DNA of 64,000 bases from Methyloversatilis discipulorum (GTDB lineage Bacteria; Pseudomonadota; Gammaproteobacteria; Burkholderiales; Rhodocyclaceae): contig NZ_AZUP01000001.1 of the NCBI RefSeq assembly GCF_000527135.1, positions 310,001 through 374,000 on the forward strand, read 5' to 3'. Shown here piece by piece: positions 8,363 through 17,008 of the stretch. Under the pieces are notes generated by a model. It had not been told where the DNA came from. It did not search any database and worked only from the letters and a program-made list of their open reading frames with translations. Both the position numbers and the translations under genes were made by a program. Within the stretch, counting starts at the first letter, position 1. Each line of letters opens with the position of its first letter.

Positions 8363-10417
8363 TCAGGTGCCGATCACGCCGCCGTCGTCCTTGGTGATGA
8401 CAACCGTGGCCGAGCGCGGCTTGGCGACCGCATTGCCGCTCTGCGTGGTCGGGCCGTTGAAGCCGCTGTCCGGCCAGGTGCTGTTCGAGGTGAAGCTGCC
8501 GCTCCAGTCTTCGCCCGGATGCTGGATGTTCACGAACATGACCTTGCCGTCCGGCGTCGAGGTCACGCCGGTCACTTCGCAGTTGCGCGGGCTGGTCAGG
8601 AAGCGGGTGATCTGGCGGGTGGCCGGGTCGGCGCAGAACATCGCGTTGCCGCCGATGTTCACGAAGTCGCCGGTGGCGTTGCCGACCTGGTCGGTCTGGA
8701 TCCACAGGCGGCCGTCCTTGTCGAACCACAGGCCGTCCGGCGCACCGAGGTCGTCACCGATAATGTTGCCTTGCAGGTGGGCGTTGGCGTTCAGCTTGTC
8801 ACCGCACTCGACGAAGATGTCCCACTGGAAGGTGGTGGCGGCGACATCGCCGCCGGTTTCCGTCCAGCGCAGGATGTGGCCGTAGCGGTTGTCGCGGCGC
8901 GGGTTGGTCGCATCGACCGGCGGGCGGGCCGAAGCGGCGACCGTGGTGCCGTCGATCTTGTTCGACGAGGCCGGCGTCGTGCCGCGGCGGTTGTTGTTGG
9001 TCAGCGTCAGATAGACCTCGCGCGTCACCGGATGCACTGCAACCCATTCGGGGCGGTCCATCATGGTGGCGCCAAGGCGGTCGGCGGCCTGGCGGGCCTT
9101 GATCACCACCTCGCCCTGGTCGGCGAAGCCGTTCTCGGCGGTCAGGCCGTTCTGGCCCCACACCAGCGGCAGCCACTGGCCGCTGCCGTCTGCATTGAAG
9201 CGGGCGACGTACAGCGTGCCGCTGTCGAGCAGGTCGCGGTTGGCGGCGCGGTTCTTCGTGTCCATCTTCTTCGCGCAGACAAACTTGTACATGTAGTCGT
9301 TGCGCTCGTCGTCGCCCATGTAGACGGCGACCTTGTTGTCGGCGCCGACCGAGGTCCATGCGCCTTCGTGCTTGAAGCGGCCCAGCGCCGTGCGCTTGAC
9401 CGGCACCGCGGTCGGGTTCCACGGGTCGATCTCGACCACCCAGCCGAAGCGGTTCGGCTCGTTCGGCGTGTCGCGGAAGTCGAAACGCGGATCGGCTTCA
9501 TGCCAGCGGTAGCCGAAGCCGGCGGCGGCCATGCCGTAGCGGTTCTCAAGCGCCGTCAGCGGCTGGGCGGCCAGCTTGGCGGCAGTAGTACCGAAGTAGC
9601 CGTTGAAGTTCTCCTCACAGGTAAGGTAGGTGCCCCAGGGCGTGTAGCCGTTGGCGCAGTTGTTCAGCGTGCCGAGCACGGTGGTGCCCGACGGGTCGGC
9701 GGCGGTCTTCAGCAGGGCGTGACCGGCGGCCGGGCCGGACACCTTGCACGGGGTGGCGCCAGTGATGCGACGGGCGAAGGCGGACGGACGCTGCACCTTC
9801 ATTTCGCCACCGACCTTGCGCACCTCGATCACGCTGACGCCGTGGCCGGCGATCTGCGCGTCGACCATGGCCTTGGTGATGACGTCGGTCCCGTAGGTGG
9901 TGGTGTGGGCGACCAGACCCGGATCGACGTACTCGTGGTTGGACACGAGCAGGCCGCGGTCATTGGCGATGCCGGCCGCGCCGGTGCCCGGGAAGGGGAA
10001 CAGGTGCATGCCGTCGTTGTGCGCGCCCCAGGTCGTGAGCTGGCGAGCGGTCGTCATCGCGGTGGCCGGGTTCCAGTGCGTGTTCGCATCCGGACCGGTC
10101 TTGCCGATGGCGTCGCCCCAGGCGATCAGCACGCGCGCGGTGTAGCCGGACGGCACCGTGATGCCGTCGGTCATCGGCGCAATGTTGGCCGGCACGCCGG
10201 TGAAGCCGATGCCGCCGGCCGGCGACGGGCTGCCGGTGTAGGCGCCGTTGGCCAGCGATTCGAGGCTGAAGCCGCCGAGCGAGGCAAAGGTCGCGGTGGC
10301 CAGCGAACCCTTGATGAAGTTGCGACGGCCGGTGAAGCGGTCCATCACGTCGCGGATGGATTCGTTGCCCGACGGATTGATGGTCAGGTCGTTGTCGGGA
10401 TGTTGCATCGAAGACAT
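8363..10417 (-). CDS. phoX: PhoX-family alkaline phosphatase (DUF839)
   Basis: 684 aa. The start at 10417 is preceded by AAGGAG. A Tat signal is seen as RRNFIKGS (residues 31-38) after a long polar N-region, typical of PhoX. The fold is the DUF839 beta-propeller: NDRGLLVSNHEY, GTYLTCEENFNGYFG, RFGWVVEIDPW, HEGAWTSVG, YMGDDERNDYMYKFV and PDGLWFDKDGRLWIQTDQ. These give the acidic and glutamate residues expected to hold Ca2+ and Fe3+ in the PhoX active site. It releases phosphate from organic phosphomonoesters in the periplasm. PEP-CTERM gene 1 follows on the same strand. Confidence 0.88.
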   Translation of the reverse strand: MSSMQHPDNDLTINPSGNESIRDVMDRFTGRRNFIKGSLATATFASLGGFSLESLANGAYTGSPSPAGGIGFTGVPANIAPMTDGITVPSGYTARVLIAWGDAIGKTGPDANTHWNPATAMTTARQLTTWGAHNDGMHLFPFPGTGAAGIANDRGLLVSNHEYVDPGLVAHTTTYGTDVITKAMVDAQIAGHGVSVIEVRKVGGEMKVQRPSAFARRITGATPCKVSGPAAGHALLKTAADPSGTTVLGTLNNCANGYTPWGTYLTCEENFNGYFGTTAAKLAAQPLTALENRYGMAAAGFGYRWHEADPRFDFRDTPNEPNRFGWVVEIDPWNPTAVPVKRTALGRFKHEGAWTSVGADNKVAVYMGDDERNDYMYKFVCAKKMDTKNRAANRDLLDSGTLYVARFNADGSGQWLPLVWGQNGLTAENGFADQGEVVIKARQAADRLGATMMDRPEWVAVHPVTREVYLTLTNNNRRGTTPASSNKIDGTTVAASARPPVDATNPRRDNRYGHILRWTETGGDVAATTFQWDIFVECGDKLNANAHLQGNIIGDDLGAPDGLWFDKDGRLWIQTDQVGNATGDFVNIGGNAMFCADPATRQITRFLTSPRNCEVTGVTSTPDGKVMFVNIQHPGEDWSGSFTSNSTWPDSGFNGPTTQSGNAVAKPRSATVVITKDDGGVIGT

Positions 10418-10523
10418 GGAAGCTCCTTGCGAGGGACGTTGTCGGGACGTCGGCGGCAAAGGGGCTGCGCGCCGATCTGACGCGCGGAGTCTGCGATGCG
10501 TTTCTGACAGGGATAAGAAGCGG

Positions 10524-10565
10524 CGACAGTAGCGGATAGTCCGTTTGGACTATCCGCTACTGTCG
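10524..10565. repeat. Perfect 19-bp inverted repeat (long hairpin)
   Basis: The arms 10524-10542 and 10547-10565 are perfect reverse complements around a 4-nt loop (GTTT). There is no T-run on either side, so it is not a canonical terminator. It lies between the 3' end of the carbonic anhydrase gene and the phoX start, about 107 bp upstream of phoX. Confidence 0.85.
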
Positions 10566-10605
10566 GGGTGTCATGGTCTGCAGGGCGGCGGAAGCGCCCG
10601 TTGGT

Positions 10606-11256
10606 TCAGGTCAGCGACGAGAGGGCGCTGTCGTAGGCGCCCTGCAACTCTGCTTCGCTGCCGGCTTCCATGCGCAGATTGCGCACCAGGCCGTCCTTCA
10701 GGCCGTAGATCCAGCCGTGCACGCGCACGTCCTGGCCGCGCGCCCAGGCTTCACGGACGACCGTGGTTTCGCAGACGTTCATTGCCTGCTCGATCACGTT
10801 CAGTTCGCACAGCCGGTCTTCCTGGAGTTCGCCGGCGCCAACCGCTTCGAGCAGACCACGGTGCTTGTTGCGCACGTCCTGCACGTTGCGCAGCCAGTTG
10901 TCGATCAGACCGAAACGCATGTCGTGCAGCGCGGCGCGCACGCCGCCGCAGCCGTAATGACCGACCACCAGGATGTGCTTCACCTTGAGCACATCGACCG
11001 CGTACTGCATGACCGACAGGCAGTTCAGGTCGGTCTGCACGACGACGTTGGCGACGTTGCGGTGCACGAACACCTCGCCCGGAATCAGACCGACGATCTG
11101 GTTGGCCGGCACCCGGCTGTCGGAACAGCCTATCCACAGATATTCAGGCGCCTGCAGCGTGGCCAGCCGCTCGAAGAACTGCGGGTCGTCGGCACGCATG
11201 CGTTCGGCCCAGCGGCGGTTTGCTTCGAATAGTTGATCAGTTTTTTTCAGTGTCAT
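10606..11256 (-). CDS. can: Beta-class carbonic anhydrase
   Basis: 216 aa, the usual length for E. coli Can-type enzymes. It interconverts CO2 and bicarbonate in the cytoplasm. The zinc site is visible as CSDSRVP (Cys plus the Asp-Arg dyad) and HYGCGGV (His and Cys), with RNVAN between them. In a serine-cycle methylotroph, bicarbonate feeds PEP carboxylase, encoded here at 50795-53539. Single gene, no operon partners evident. Confidence 0.93.
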   Translation of the reverse strand: MTLKKTDQLFEANRRWAERMRADDPQFFERLATLQAPEYLWIGCSDSRVPANQIVGLIPGEVFVHRNVANVVVQTDLNCLSVMQYAVDVLKVKHILVVGHYGCGGVRAALHDMRFGLIDNWLRNVQDVRNKHRGLLEAVGAGELQEDRLCELNVIEQAMNVCETTVVREAWARGQDVRVHGWIYGLKDGLVRNLRMEAGSEAELQGAYDSALSSLT

Positions 11257-11356
11257 GGTGTCCTCGCATCAGGCGGGATTATATCTTTCCCGCCCTTGCG
11301 AGGCGCCACCGGCCGCCGCGACGGATCACGGCGGATCACTGTGCTGCGCGGCGGGA

Positions 11357-11851
11357 TCAGCCGGCGGTAACAACGAGCCGGTTGTCGATGCCGGTCACGC
11401 CCTTGACCGAAGCCGCCAGCTCGGCGGCGCGGGCGCGCGCTGCTTCGGTCGGTGCCGGGCCACTCAGCGTGACCTTGCCGTCGGCGGTATCGACGTCGAT
11501 CTTCAGCGCGCTCAGATCGGGGTCACCGGCAAGACGCGCGGCGACGTTGGCGGTGATGGTGGCGTCGTCGATCTTCTCACCCATGCGTTCGGCGGCGGAT
11601 TCGACTGAGGCCTTGGCGTCGGCCGCGGCGACCTCAGCCTTCGCCTGCGCGCTGTCGAGCGAACTTTCGGCCTTGGCGCCCAGTTCGTCCGCCTTCTTCT
11701 CGGTCTGCGAAATGGCGGAATCGAGTTTCTGGCCGACGGTTGCGTTGTCGGTGGATTCGCCGCAGGCGGCCAGTGTGAGCGCCAGCGCGGTGGCGGTGGC
11801 CAGGCGGACGGCAGGCTTCAGCAGCGTGGAACGGGTGGCGGTAATCTGCAT
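11357..11851 (-). CDS. BON-domain lipoprotein
   Basis: 164 aa. The start at 11851 is preceded by CAGGAG. The lipoprotein signal ends in LTLAAC-GES (lipobox Cys about residue 31). An Ala/Lys/Glu-rich helical stretch of about 50 residues follows (KADELGAKAESSLDSAQAKAEVAAADAK), then a BON domain (ITANVAARLAGDPDLSALKIDVDTADGKVTLSG). It is probably an envelope-anchored, OsmY-like stress protein. The partner is unknown. Confidence 0.8.
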   Translation of the reverse strand: MQITATRSTLLKPAVRLATATALALTLAACGESTDNATVGQKLDSAISQTEKKADELGAKAESSLDSAQAKAEVAAADAKASVESAAERMGEKIDDATITANVAARLAGDPDLSALKIDVDTADGKVTLSGPAPTEAARARAAELAASVKGVTGIDNRLVVTAG

Positions 11852-12033
11852 GGCAGTTCTCCTGTTGCGATGAAGAGGATGGCGTTCAGCCATGACGAAA
11901 CTCTAGTTGCTCGCGGCACGCCGGCCTGTCGGCGACGTGGTCGGGTGTTGTAGGACGATGCGGACCGCCTGCGATGACGCAGGCAGCCGGTGCTGTGGTC
12001 AAATCGCGGCTGTCTCCACGCCAGAACGCCGAC

Positions 12034-13809
12034 ATGAGCGCCGTCCGCTACCGCATCACGCCCATCCATCCCGAAGCCCACCTGTTCGAGGTCGAACTCG
12101 ACATCGACAAGCCGGCGGCCGACGGCCAGCTGCTGTCCCTGCCTGCCTGGATACCCGGCAGCTACATGATCCGCGAGTTCGCCCGCCACATCGTGCGCAT
12201 CGACGCGCGCGACGGCGTGCGCGCGGTGCCGCTGACCAAGCTGGACAAGCACACCTGGCGCGCCGCACCGTGCGACGGCGCGCTGCGCGTGCGCTACGAG
12301 GTGTATGCGTGGGACCTGTCGGTGCGCGCCGCTCACCTCGACACCACGCACGGCTTCTTCAACGGCAGCAGCGTGTTCCTGATGGTGCATGGCTGCGAAC
12401 AGCAGCCCTGCGAAATCGACATCCGTCCGCCGGCCGGTCGCGCCTACAAGGAATGGCGCGTCGCGACGACGCTGCCCGAGGCAGGCGGCCGCAGCGGCGC
12501 CAAGCGTCACGGCTTCGGTGCGTACCGGGCGACCAGCTACGACGAACTGATCGACCACCCGGTCGAGATGGGTGAGTTCGCGCTGTACGAATTCAAGGCA
12601 TGCGGCGTGCCGCACGAGGTGGTGGTGACGGGTCGGCACGACATCGACGCCGCCCGGTTGTGCGCCGACCTGAAGCGTGTCTGCGAATGGCAGATCCGGC
12701 TGTTCGGCGAGCCGGCGCCGTTCGAGCGCTATCTCTTCCTGGTGATGGCGGTCGGCGACGGCTATGGCGGGCTCGAACACCGCTCCAGCACCGCGCTGCT
12801 GTGCTCGCGCAACGACCTGCCAGCGCCCGGCGCCAGCGCGATGAGCGATGCCTACCGCGGCTTCCTCGGACTGTGCAGCCACGAGTATTTCCACTCCTGG
12901 AACGTGAAGCGCATCAAGCCGGCGGCCTTCGTGCCCTACGACCTCAGGGTCGAGAACTACACGCGGCTGCTGTGGGCCTTCGAAGGTTTCACTTCCTATT
13001 ACGACGATCTCGCGCTGGTGCGCTCCGGCGTCATCACGCAGGACGACTACCTGAAGCTGCTCGGCAAGACCGTGACCCAGGTGATGCGCGGCAGCGGCCG
13101 GCTCAAGCAGAGCGTGGCCGATTCATCCTTCGATGCCTGGATCAAGTATTACCGCCAGGACGAGAATGCGCCGAACGCCATCGTCAGTTACTACGCCAAG
13201 GGCGCGCTGGTGGCGCTGGCGCTCGACCTCACACTGCGCAGCAAGAGCCGCGGCGCGGTGTCGCTGGACGACGTGATGCGCAAGCTGTGGGCCGACCACG
13301 GACAGAGCGGGCAGGGCGTGCCGGAGGACGGCATCCGTCGCGCTGCCGAAGCGGTCAGCGGCATGAAGCTCAAGCGTTTCTTCGACGAGGCGACCGAAGG
13401 CACGGATGATCTGCCGCTGGACAGGCTGCTGCACGCGGTCGGTCTCGACCTCTCGTTCGAAGCGGCCGGCAGCACACCGGTGCTCGGCGTCAAAACCGCT
13501 AACGACGGCGACAACGTGAAGCTCACCCAGGTGCTGGACCACGGCGCCGCCCAGCGCGCCGGGCTGTCGGCCGGCGACGTGCTGGTCGCGCTGGACAATC
13601 TGCGCATCACCGCCAGTTCGCTCGATACGCTGCTCAAGCGCCGCAACGCCGGCGACGAGGTGAAGATCCACGCCTTCCGCCGCGACGAACTGATGAAGTT
13701 CCGCGTCCGACTCGACGCGCCGCCCGCCGATCAGGCGAAGATCGGCCCCGCCGCGCGCGCCAGTGCGGCGGCGAAGGAGTTGCTCAAACAGTGGCTGGGT
13801 CGAGGCTGA
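12034..13809 (+). CDS. M61-family metallopeptidase with PDZ domain
   Basis: 591 aa from the ATG at 12034. The zinc-binding HEYFH is at residues 283-287 in the M61 context SHEYFHSWNVKRIKP, with the downstream glutamate in LLWAFEGFTSYYDDL. The N-terminal beta domain contains YMIREFARHIV and GFFNGSSVFL, as in glycyl aminopeptidases. A PDZ domain (about 480-570: VLDHGAAQRAGLSAGDVLVALDNLRI) is C-terminal. No signal peptide is obvious, suggesting a cytoplasmic location. The downstream gap holds REP repeats. Confidence 0.87.
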   Translation: MSAVRYRITPIHPEAHLFEVELDIDKPAADGQLLSLPAWIPGSYMIREFARHIVRIDARDGVRAVPLTKLDKHTWRAAPCDGALRVRYEVYAWDLSVRAAHLDTTHGFFNGSSVFLMVHGCEQQPCEIDIRPPAGRAYKEWRVATTLPEAGGRSGAKRHGFGAYRATSYDELIDHPVEMGEFALYEFKACGVPHEVVVTGRHDIDAARLCADLKRVCEWQIRLFGEPAPFERYLFLVMAVGDGYGGLEHRSSTALLCSRNDLPAPGASAMSDAYRGFLGLCSHEYFHSWNVKRIKPAAFVPYDLRVENYTRLLWAFEGFTSYYDDLALVRSGVITQDDYLKLLGKTVTQVMRGSGRLKQSVADSSFDAWIKYYRQDENAPNAIVSYYAKGALVALALDLTLRSKSRGAVSLDDVMRKLWADHGQSGQGVPEDGIRRAAEAVSGMKLKRFFDEATEGTDDLPLDRLLHAVGLDLSFEAAGSTPVLGVKTANDGDNVKLTQVLDHGAAQRAGLSAGDVLVALDNLRITASSLDTLLKRRNAGDEVKIHAFRRDELMKFRVRLDAPPADQAKIGPAARASAAAKELLKQWLGRG

Positions 13810-13864
13810 GGTCTGGCCGTGCACGCGCGTGCGCTCTGCCTGGGTCATCGGTGCTCGACCGCCG

Positions 13865-13887
13865 TATCGCGGCCAAGGCCGCTCCCA
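13865..13887 (-). repeat. REP element, reverse orientation
   Basis: Reads on the minus strand as a GTGGGAG head, a CGGCC-TT-GGCCG hairpin and a CGAT tail. It matches the reverse REPs at 13988, 63639 and 63771. Confidence 0.8.
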
Positions 13888-13926
13888 CGGGGATCGCGCC
13901 CGACGTGTGGCCTGAGCCGGGATTCT

Positions 13927-14010
13927 GTGGGAGGGGTCTTGACCCCGACAGCAGCCTGCATCGAAGCCTGAGGACTGCAACGGCCCTGTCGCGGCCAAGG
14001 CCGCTCCCGC
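13927..14010. repeat. BIME unit: two inverted REPs with a 38-nt spacer
   Basis: Forward REP 13927-13949 (GTGGGAG, GGGTC/GACCC hairpin, CGAC) and reverse REP 13988-14010 (CGCGGCCAAGGCCGC core), separated by 38 nt. The same spacer length and a related spacer sequence recur at 63601-63638 and 63733-63770. Confidence 0.85.
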
Positions 14011-14139
14011 GGGGATCGCGCTCGGTCCGCCGCCGGTGCTTGGGCCGGGGTCTGCGCGGCCAAGATTGCTGTGGGGATAGCTTGTTCGCGATGCCGCCGG
14101 TGATCGGCGGCAGATCCCTCGGTCGACTGCGGTGAGTCG

Positions 14140-14712
14140 TCAGCGCCCGAGCTTGCGCGCCGCGCTCAGCACGATCATGCCCAGACCGCCCAGCATCATC
14201 ATCCACTCGCGCGGTTCGGGCACGGCCGGCGTGGTCGCGATGTCCAGCGTGAAGCGATCGCCCGCACTCAGGCCGGCGAAGCCGATGCGCCAGTCGCTGA
14301 GGCCTTCTTCGTAGAAGGGGTTGCCGAAGTAGAACTCGGTAACGGTAGCGCCAGCGAAGAAGTCGGTGTCGAGCAGATCGCCATTCACCGTTGCCGCGCG
14401 CACCGAACCGGCCGTCCATGACACGGGCGCACCGCCCGTCGTCACGTTCAGCGAACCGATGCCGAAGCCGCTGACATCGCGCAGGATGGCGTTGAAGTCG
14501 GCACCGCCAGCGGCGACATCCGCAGCATCAAGCACGAAGCTGAAGCTCAGCGCAGCGTTGTTCAGCAGCGATACGTCGAGCGCGATCAGCGACGGCGTGC
14601 TGAAGCTGGTGTCGAGCAGGTTGCCGTTCAGCGTGGCGCTCTCGAGCATGACGGCGTGAGCGGGTAGCGACAGACCGGCGGCGACGGCCAGCGCGAGCAG
14701 GGTGTTCTTCAT
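14140..14712 (-). CDS. PEP-CTERM sorting-domain protein
   Basis: 190 aa. The start at 14712 is preceded by CAGGAG. Signal peptide MKNTLLALAVAAGLSLPAHA; C-terminal sorting signal VPEPREWMMMLGGLGMIVLSAARKLGR. The central domain is beta-rich, with two related segments (SATLNGNLLDTSFSTPSLIALDVSLL and AATVNGDLLDTDFFAGATVTEFYFG) that look like an internal duplication. It is divergent from phoD, and a PHO-box-like sequence sits on its own strand in the shared promoter region. Confidence 0.85.
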   Translation of the reverse strand: MKNTLLALAVAAGLSLPAHAVMLESATLNGNLLDTSFSTPSLIALDVSLLNNAALSFSFVLDAADVAAGGADFNAILRDVSGFGIGSLNVTTGGAPVSWTAGSVRAATVNGDLLDTDFFAGATVTEFYFGNPFYEEGLSDWRIGFAGLSAGDRFTLDIATTPAVPEPREWMMMLGGLGMIVLSAARKLGR

Positions 14713-14761
14713 CGGGCGACTCCTGGAATGCGGTTGTTGCGACGCACGATAGGCAGTGCAT

Positions 14762-14779
14762 GTGACAGGCGCATGTCGC
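14762..14779 (-). promoter_or_regulatory. Possible PHO box for PEP-CTERM gene 2
   Basis: On the minus strand GCGACAT-N4-CTGTCAC: one perfect and one weak 7-mer with the correct 11-bp period. It lies about 50 bp before the start at 14712. Confidence 0.35.
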
Positions 14780-14803
14780 CGCCTTGATCACGCGTTCAAC
14801 AAT

Positions 14804-14821
14804 CCGTCATCGACCTGTCAC
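14804..14821 (+). promoter_or_regulatory. PHO box upstream of phoD
   Basis: CCGTCAT-CGAC-CTGTCAC. Two 7-mers match the PhoB repeat CTGTCAT/C at 6/7 and 7/7 with the canonical 11-bp period, 50 bp upstream of the phoD start. It suggests PhoB activation under phosphate limitation. Confidence 0.6.
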
Positions 14822-14870
14822 CGGCGCTCACCACACTCCGCGGCAACTTCTTCCGCCCGGAGCTTTCCCG

Positions 14871-16550
14871 ATGTCACGCAATGTCTTTTCCCGCCGCGAC
14901 TTCATGCGCGGCATCGGCGCCGGCGCGCTGGCCGGTTCCGCCGTCGTCCGCTCGGCCACGGCGCTGGCCGCGACCGACAGCCTGTTCCAGCACGGCGTGG
15001 CCAGCGGCGACCCGCTGTCCGACCGCGTCATCATCTGGACCCGCGTGTCGCCGACCCGGCCGGGCACCGTGGCCGTGCTGTGGGAAGTGGCGCTGGACGC
15101 GCGCTTCAGCCGCATCATCCGGCGCGGTCGCGTGCTCACCGGCGAGGACATCGACTACACGGTGAAGGCCGACGTGCTCGGCCTGCCGGCGGCTGCGCGG
15201 CTTTACTACCGCTTCCGTGCCGACGGCCAGCTGTCGCCGGTTGGCCGCACGCGCACGCTGCCGGCCGGTGCGGTCGAGCAGGTGAAGCTGGCGGTGTTTT
15301 CCTGTTCCAACTACCCGGCCGGCTACTTCCACGTCTATGCCGAGGCGGCGAGGCTGGACGACCTGCACGCGGCAATCCATCTGGGCGACTACATTTACGA
15401 ATACCCGCGCGGCGGCTACGCCTCGGGCGACGCAGCGGCGCTGGGTCGCGTGTCCGAGCCGGCCGGCGAAATACTGACGCTGGACGACTACCGCATCCGT
15501 CACGCGCAGTACCGCACCGATCCGGACCTGCAGGCGCTGCACGCGGCGCTGCCGGTGATCGCCGTGTGGGACGACCACGAAATCGCCAACGACACCTGGC
15601 GAGACGGCGCCGAGAACCACAGCGAAGGGCTGGAAGGCGTGTTCGCCGAGCGGCGTGCGGCCGCGATCAAGGCCTATCACGAGTGGATGCCGACCCGCGT
15701 TGCCGATCCGGCGCAACCGGAGCGCATCTACCGCAGCTTCCGCTTCGGCAATCTGCTGTCACTGCACATGCTGGACACGCGCGTCATCGGCCGCGACCGG
15801 CAGATGGATTACGCTGACTACTTCGGTGCTACCGGTTTCGACGGCGCGCGCTTCGCCGCCGATCTGGCCGACCCGAACCGCACGCTGTTGGGCGCCGAGC
15901 AGAACGACTGGCTGGGCCTGCAACTGGCGAAGTCCGACACCACCTGGGACGTGCTCGGTCAGCAGGTGCTGATGGGCCGCATGAACATTCCGGCGCCGCT
16001 GGTGCTCGGCCAGATCAGCTTCTCCGCCTACAGCGCGCTGGTCGTGAAGGCGCAGACCGCACCGGCCACGCTGACGCCGCAGGAGCAGGCCGTGCTCGCG
16101 CAGCCGGCGATTCCGTACAACCTCGACGCCTGGGACGGCTACGCGGTCGCGCGCGAAACGGTGCTCGGCACCGCGCGTGCGCTCGACAGGAATCTGGTCG
16201 TGCTGTCGGGCGACACGCACAACGCCTGGGCCAGCGACCTGGCGGATTTCGCCGGCCGCGCCGTGGGCGTCGAGTTCGCCACACCCGGCGTGACCTCACC
16301 CGGTTTCGAGGAGTACTTCCCGAGCGAGAATCCGCTGGCCGTCGCCGCCGGGCTGACGCAGATCATCGGTCCGCTGCAGTACGCCGACACCGCGCGCCGC
16401 GGCTTCATGATCGTCACCGCGACGCAGGATGCTTGCCGCTGCGAATGGCGCTACGTCAGCACGGTGAAGAGCCGCAGCTATGTGCTGCAGCAGGGGCCGG
16501 CGCTGAAGGTGCTGCCGGGCGCGGGCAACCGGAAGCTGATGCCGGCCTGA
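14871..16550 (+). CDS. phoD: PhoD-family alkaline phosphatase
   Basis: 559 aa from the ATG at 14871 (GGAG 12 bp upstream). Tat signal SRRDFMRG at residues 7-14, then an Ala-rich stretch ending ATALA-ATDS. The family sequence FQHGVASGDPLSDRVIIWTR opens the mature protein. Metal and active-site motifs are FSCSNYPAGYFHVYAEAA, AIHLGDYIYEY, AVWDDHEIANDTWRDGAENH and VVLSGDTHNAWA. It is a secreted phosphodiesterase/phosphomonoesterase using Ca2+ and Fe3+. A PHO box lies upstream, and it is the second phosphatase of this block, beside a PEP-CTERM gene. Confidence 0.92.
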   Translation: MSRNVFSRRDFMRGIGAGALAGSAVVRSATALAATDSLFQHGVASGDPLSDRVIIWTRVSPTRPGTVAVLWEVALDARFSRIIRRGRVLTGEDIDYTVKADVLGLPAAARLYYRFRADGQLSPVGRTRTLPAGAVEQVKLAVFSCSNYPAGYFHVYAEAARLDDLHAAIHLGDYIYEYPRGGYASGDAAALGRVSEPAGEILTLDDYRIRHAQYRTDPDLQALHAALPVIAVWDDHEIANDTWRDGAENHSEGLEGVFAERRAAAIKAYHEWMPTRVADPAQPERIYRSFRFGNLLSLHMLDTRVIGRDRQMDYADYFGATGFDGARFAADLADPNRTLLGAEQNDWLGLQLAKSDTTWDVLGQQVLMGRMNIPAPLVLGQISFSAYSALVVKAQTAPATLTPQEQAVLAQPAIPYNLDAWDGYAVARETVLGTARALDRNLVVLSGDTHNAWASDLADFAGRAVGVEFATPGVTSPGFEEYFPSENPLAVAAGLTQIIGPLQYADTARRGFMIVTATQDACRCEWRYVSTVKSRSYVLQQGPALKVLPGAGNRKLMPA

Positions 16551-16593
16551 CGCGTAGCACGGGCCGGCTTGCGCTCCGGCGTTGCGGGCGCGG

Positions 16594-16998
16594 TCAGGGC
16601 TGTGGATGCGCCGGCGCCGCGGCCGCCTTCTTCGGCTGAAACAGCTTTACCAGCGCGCTGCCGGCGATGCCCATCAGCAGCATCATGCCGGCGCCGATCA
16701 GCCACACCGTCCATACGATGAAGCCGAGCAGACCGCGCAGGTCGGGTGTCTGCTGCAGCCAGGCCTGGATTTCCGGGCCGGCGTCGAGCAGCCAGGCGCG
16801 ACTCTGATCCAGCCATTCCTGCGGCAGCCAGGGGGCCAACCAGACCGGCGGCCGCAGGCCGTCCAGCCACAACGGCCATTCGGCCAGCGCGTTGGCGCTC
16901 CAGCCGGGCCAGTTCAGTACCGAGTCGGCGGTCCAGGCCATCAGCGTCCAGATGCCGACGACCAGTGCGACGAAGATCCAGATCACGGCGTGAGCCAT
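16594..16998 (-). CDS. Hypothetical two-helix membrane protein
   Basis: 134 aa, not recognised. N-terminal transmembrane segment (AVIWIFVALVVGIWTLMAWTAD), a Trp/Pro-rich central region (about 30-85: WPGWSANALAEWPLWLDGLRPPVWLAPWLPQEWLD), a second hydrophobic segment (LLGFIVWTVWLIGAGMMLLMGIAGSALV) and a basic Ala/Pro tail. It starts 10 bp after the end of mutS on the same strand, so it may be read through from mutS. A shadow of another frame is unlikely given the clean membrane pattern. Confidence 0.6.
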   Translation of the reverse strand: MAHAVIWIFVALVVGIWTLMAWTADSVLNWPGWSANALAEWPLWLDGLRPPVWLAPWLPQEWLDQSRAWLLDAGPEIQAWLQQTPDLRGLLGFIVWTVWLIGAGMMLLMGIAGSALVKLFQPKKAAAAPAHPQP

Positions 16999-17008
16999 AG
17001 CGTTTTCC

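Larger units (their letters stand above)
13810..14139. other. 330-bp intergenic region holding REP elements
   Basis: No gene. It contains one isolated reverse REP (13865-13887), one complete two-REP unit (13927-14010) and a degraded forward REP (14071-14091), related to the array at 63576-63907. Confidence 0.8.

Noticed and set aside
10418..10530. PHO box upstream of phoX
   Set aside because: Two CTGTC-like half sites occur on the minus strand, but 19 bp apart instead of the 11- or 22-bp period needed for PhoB.
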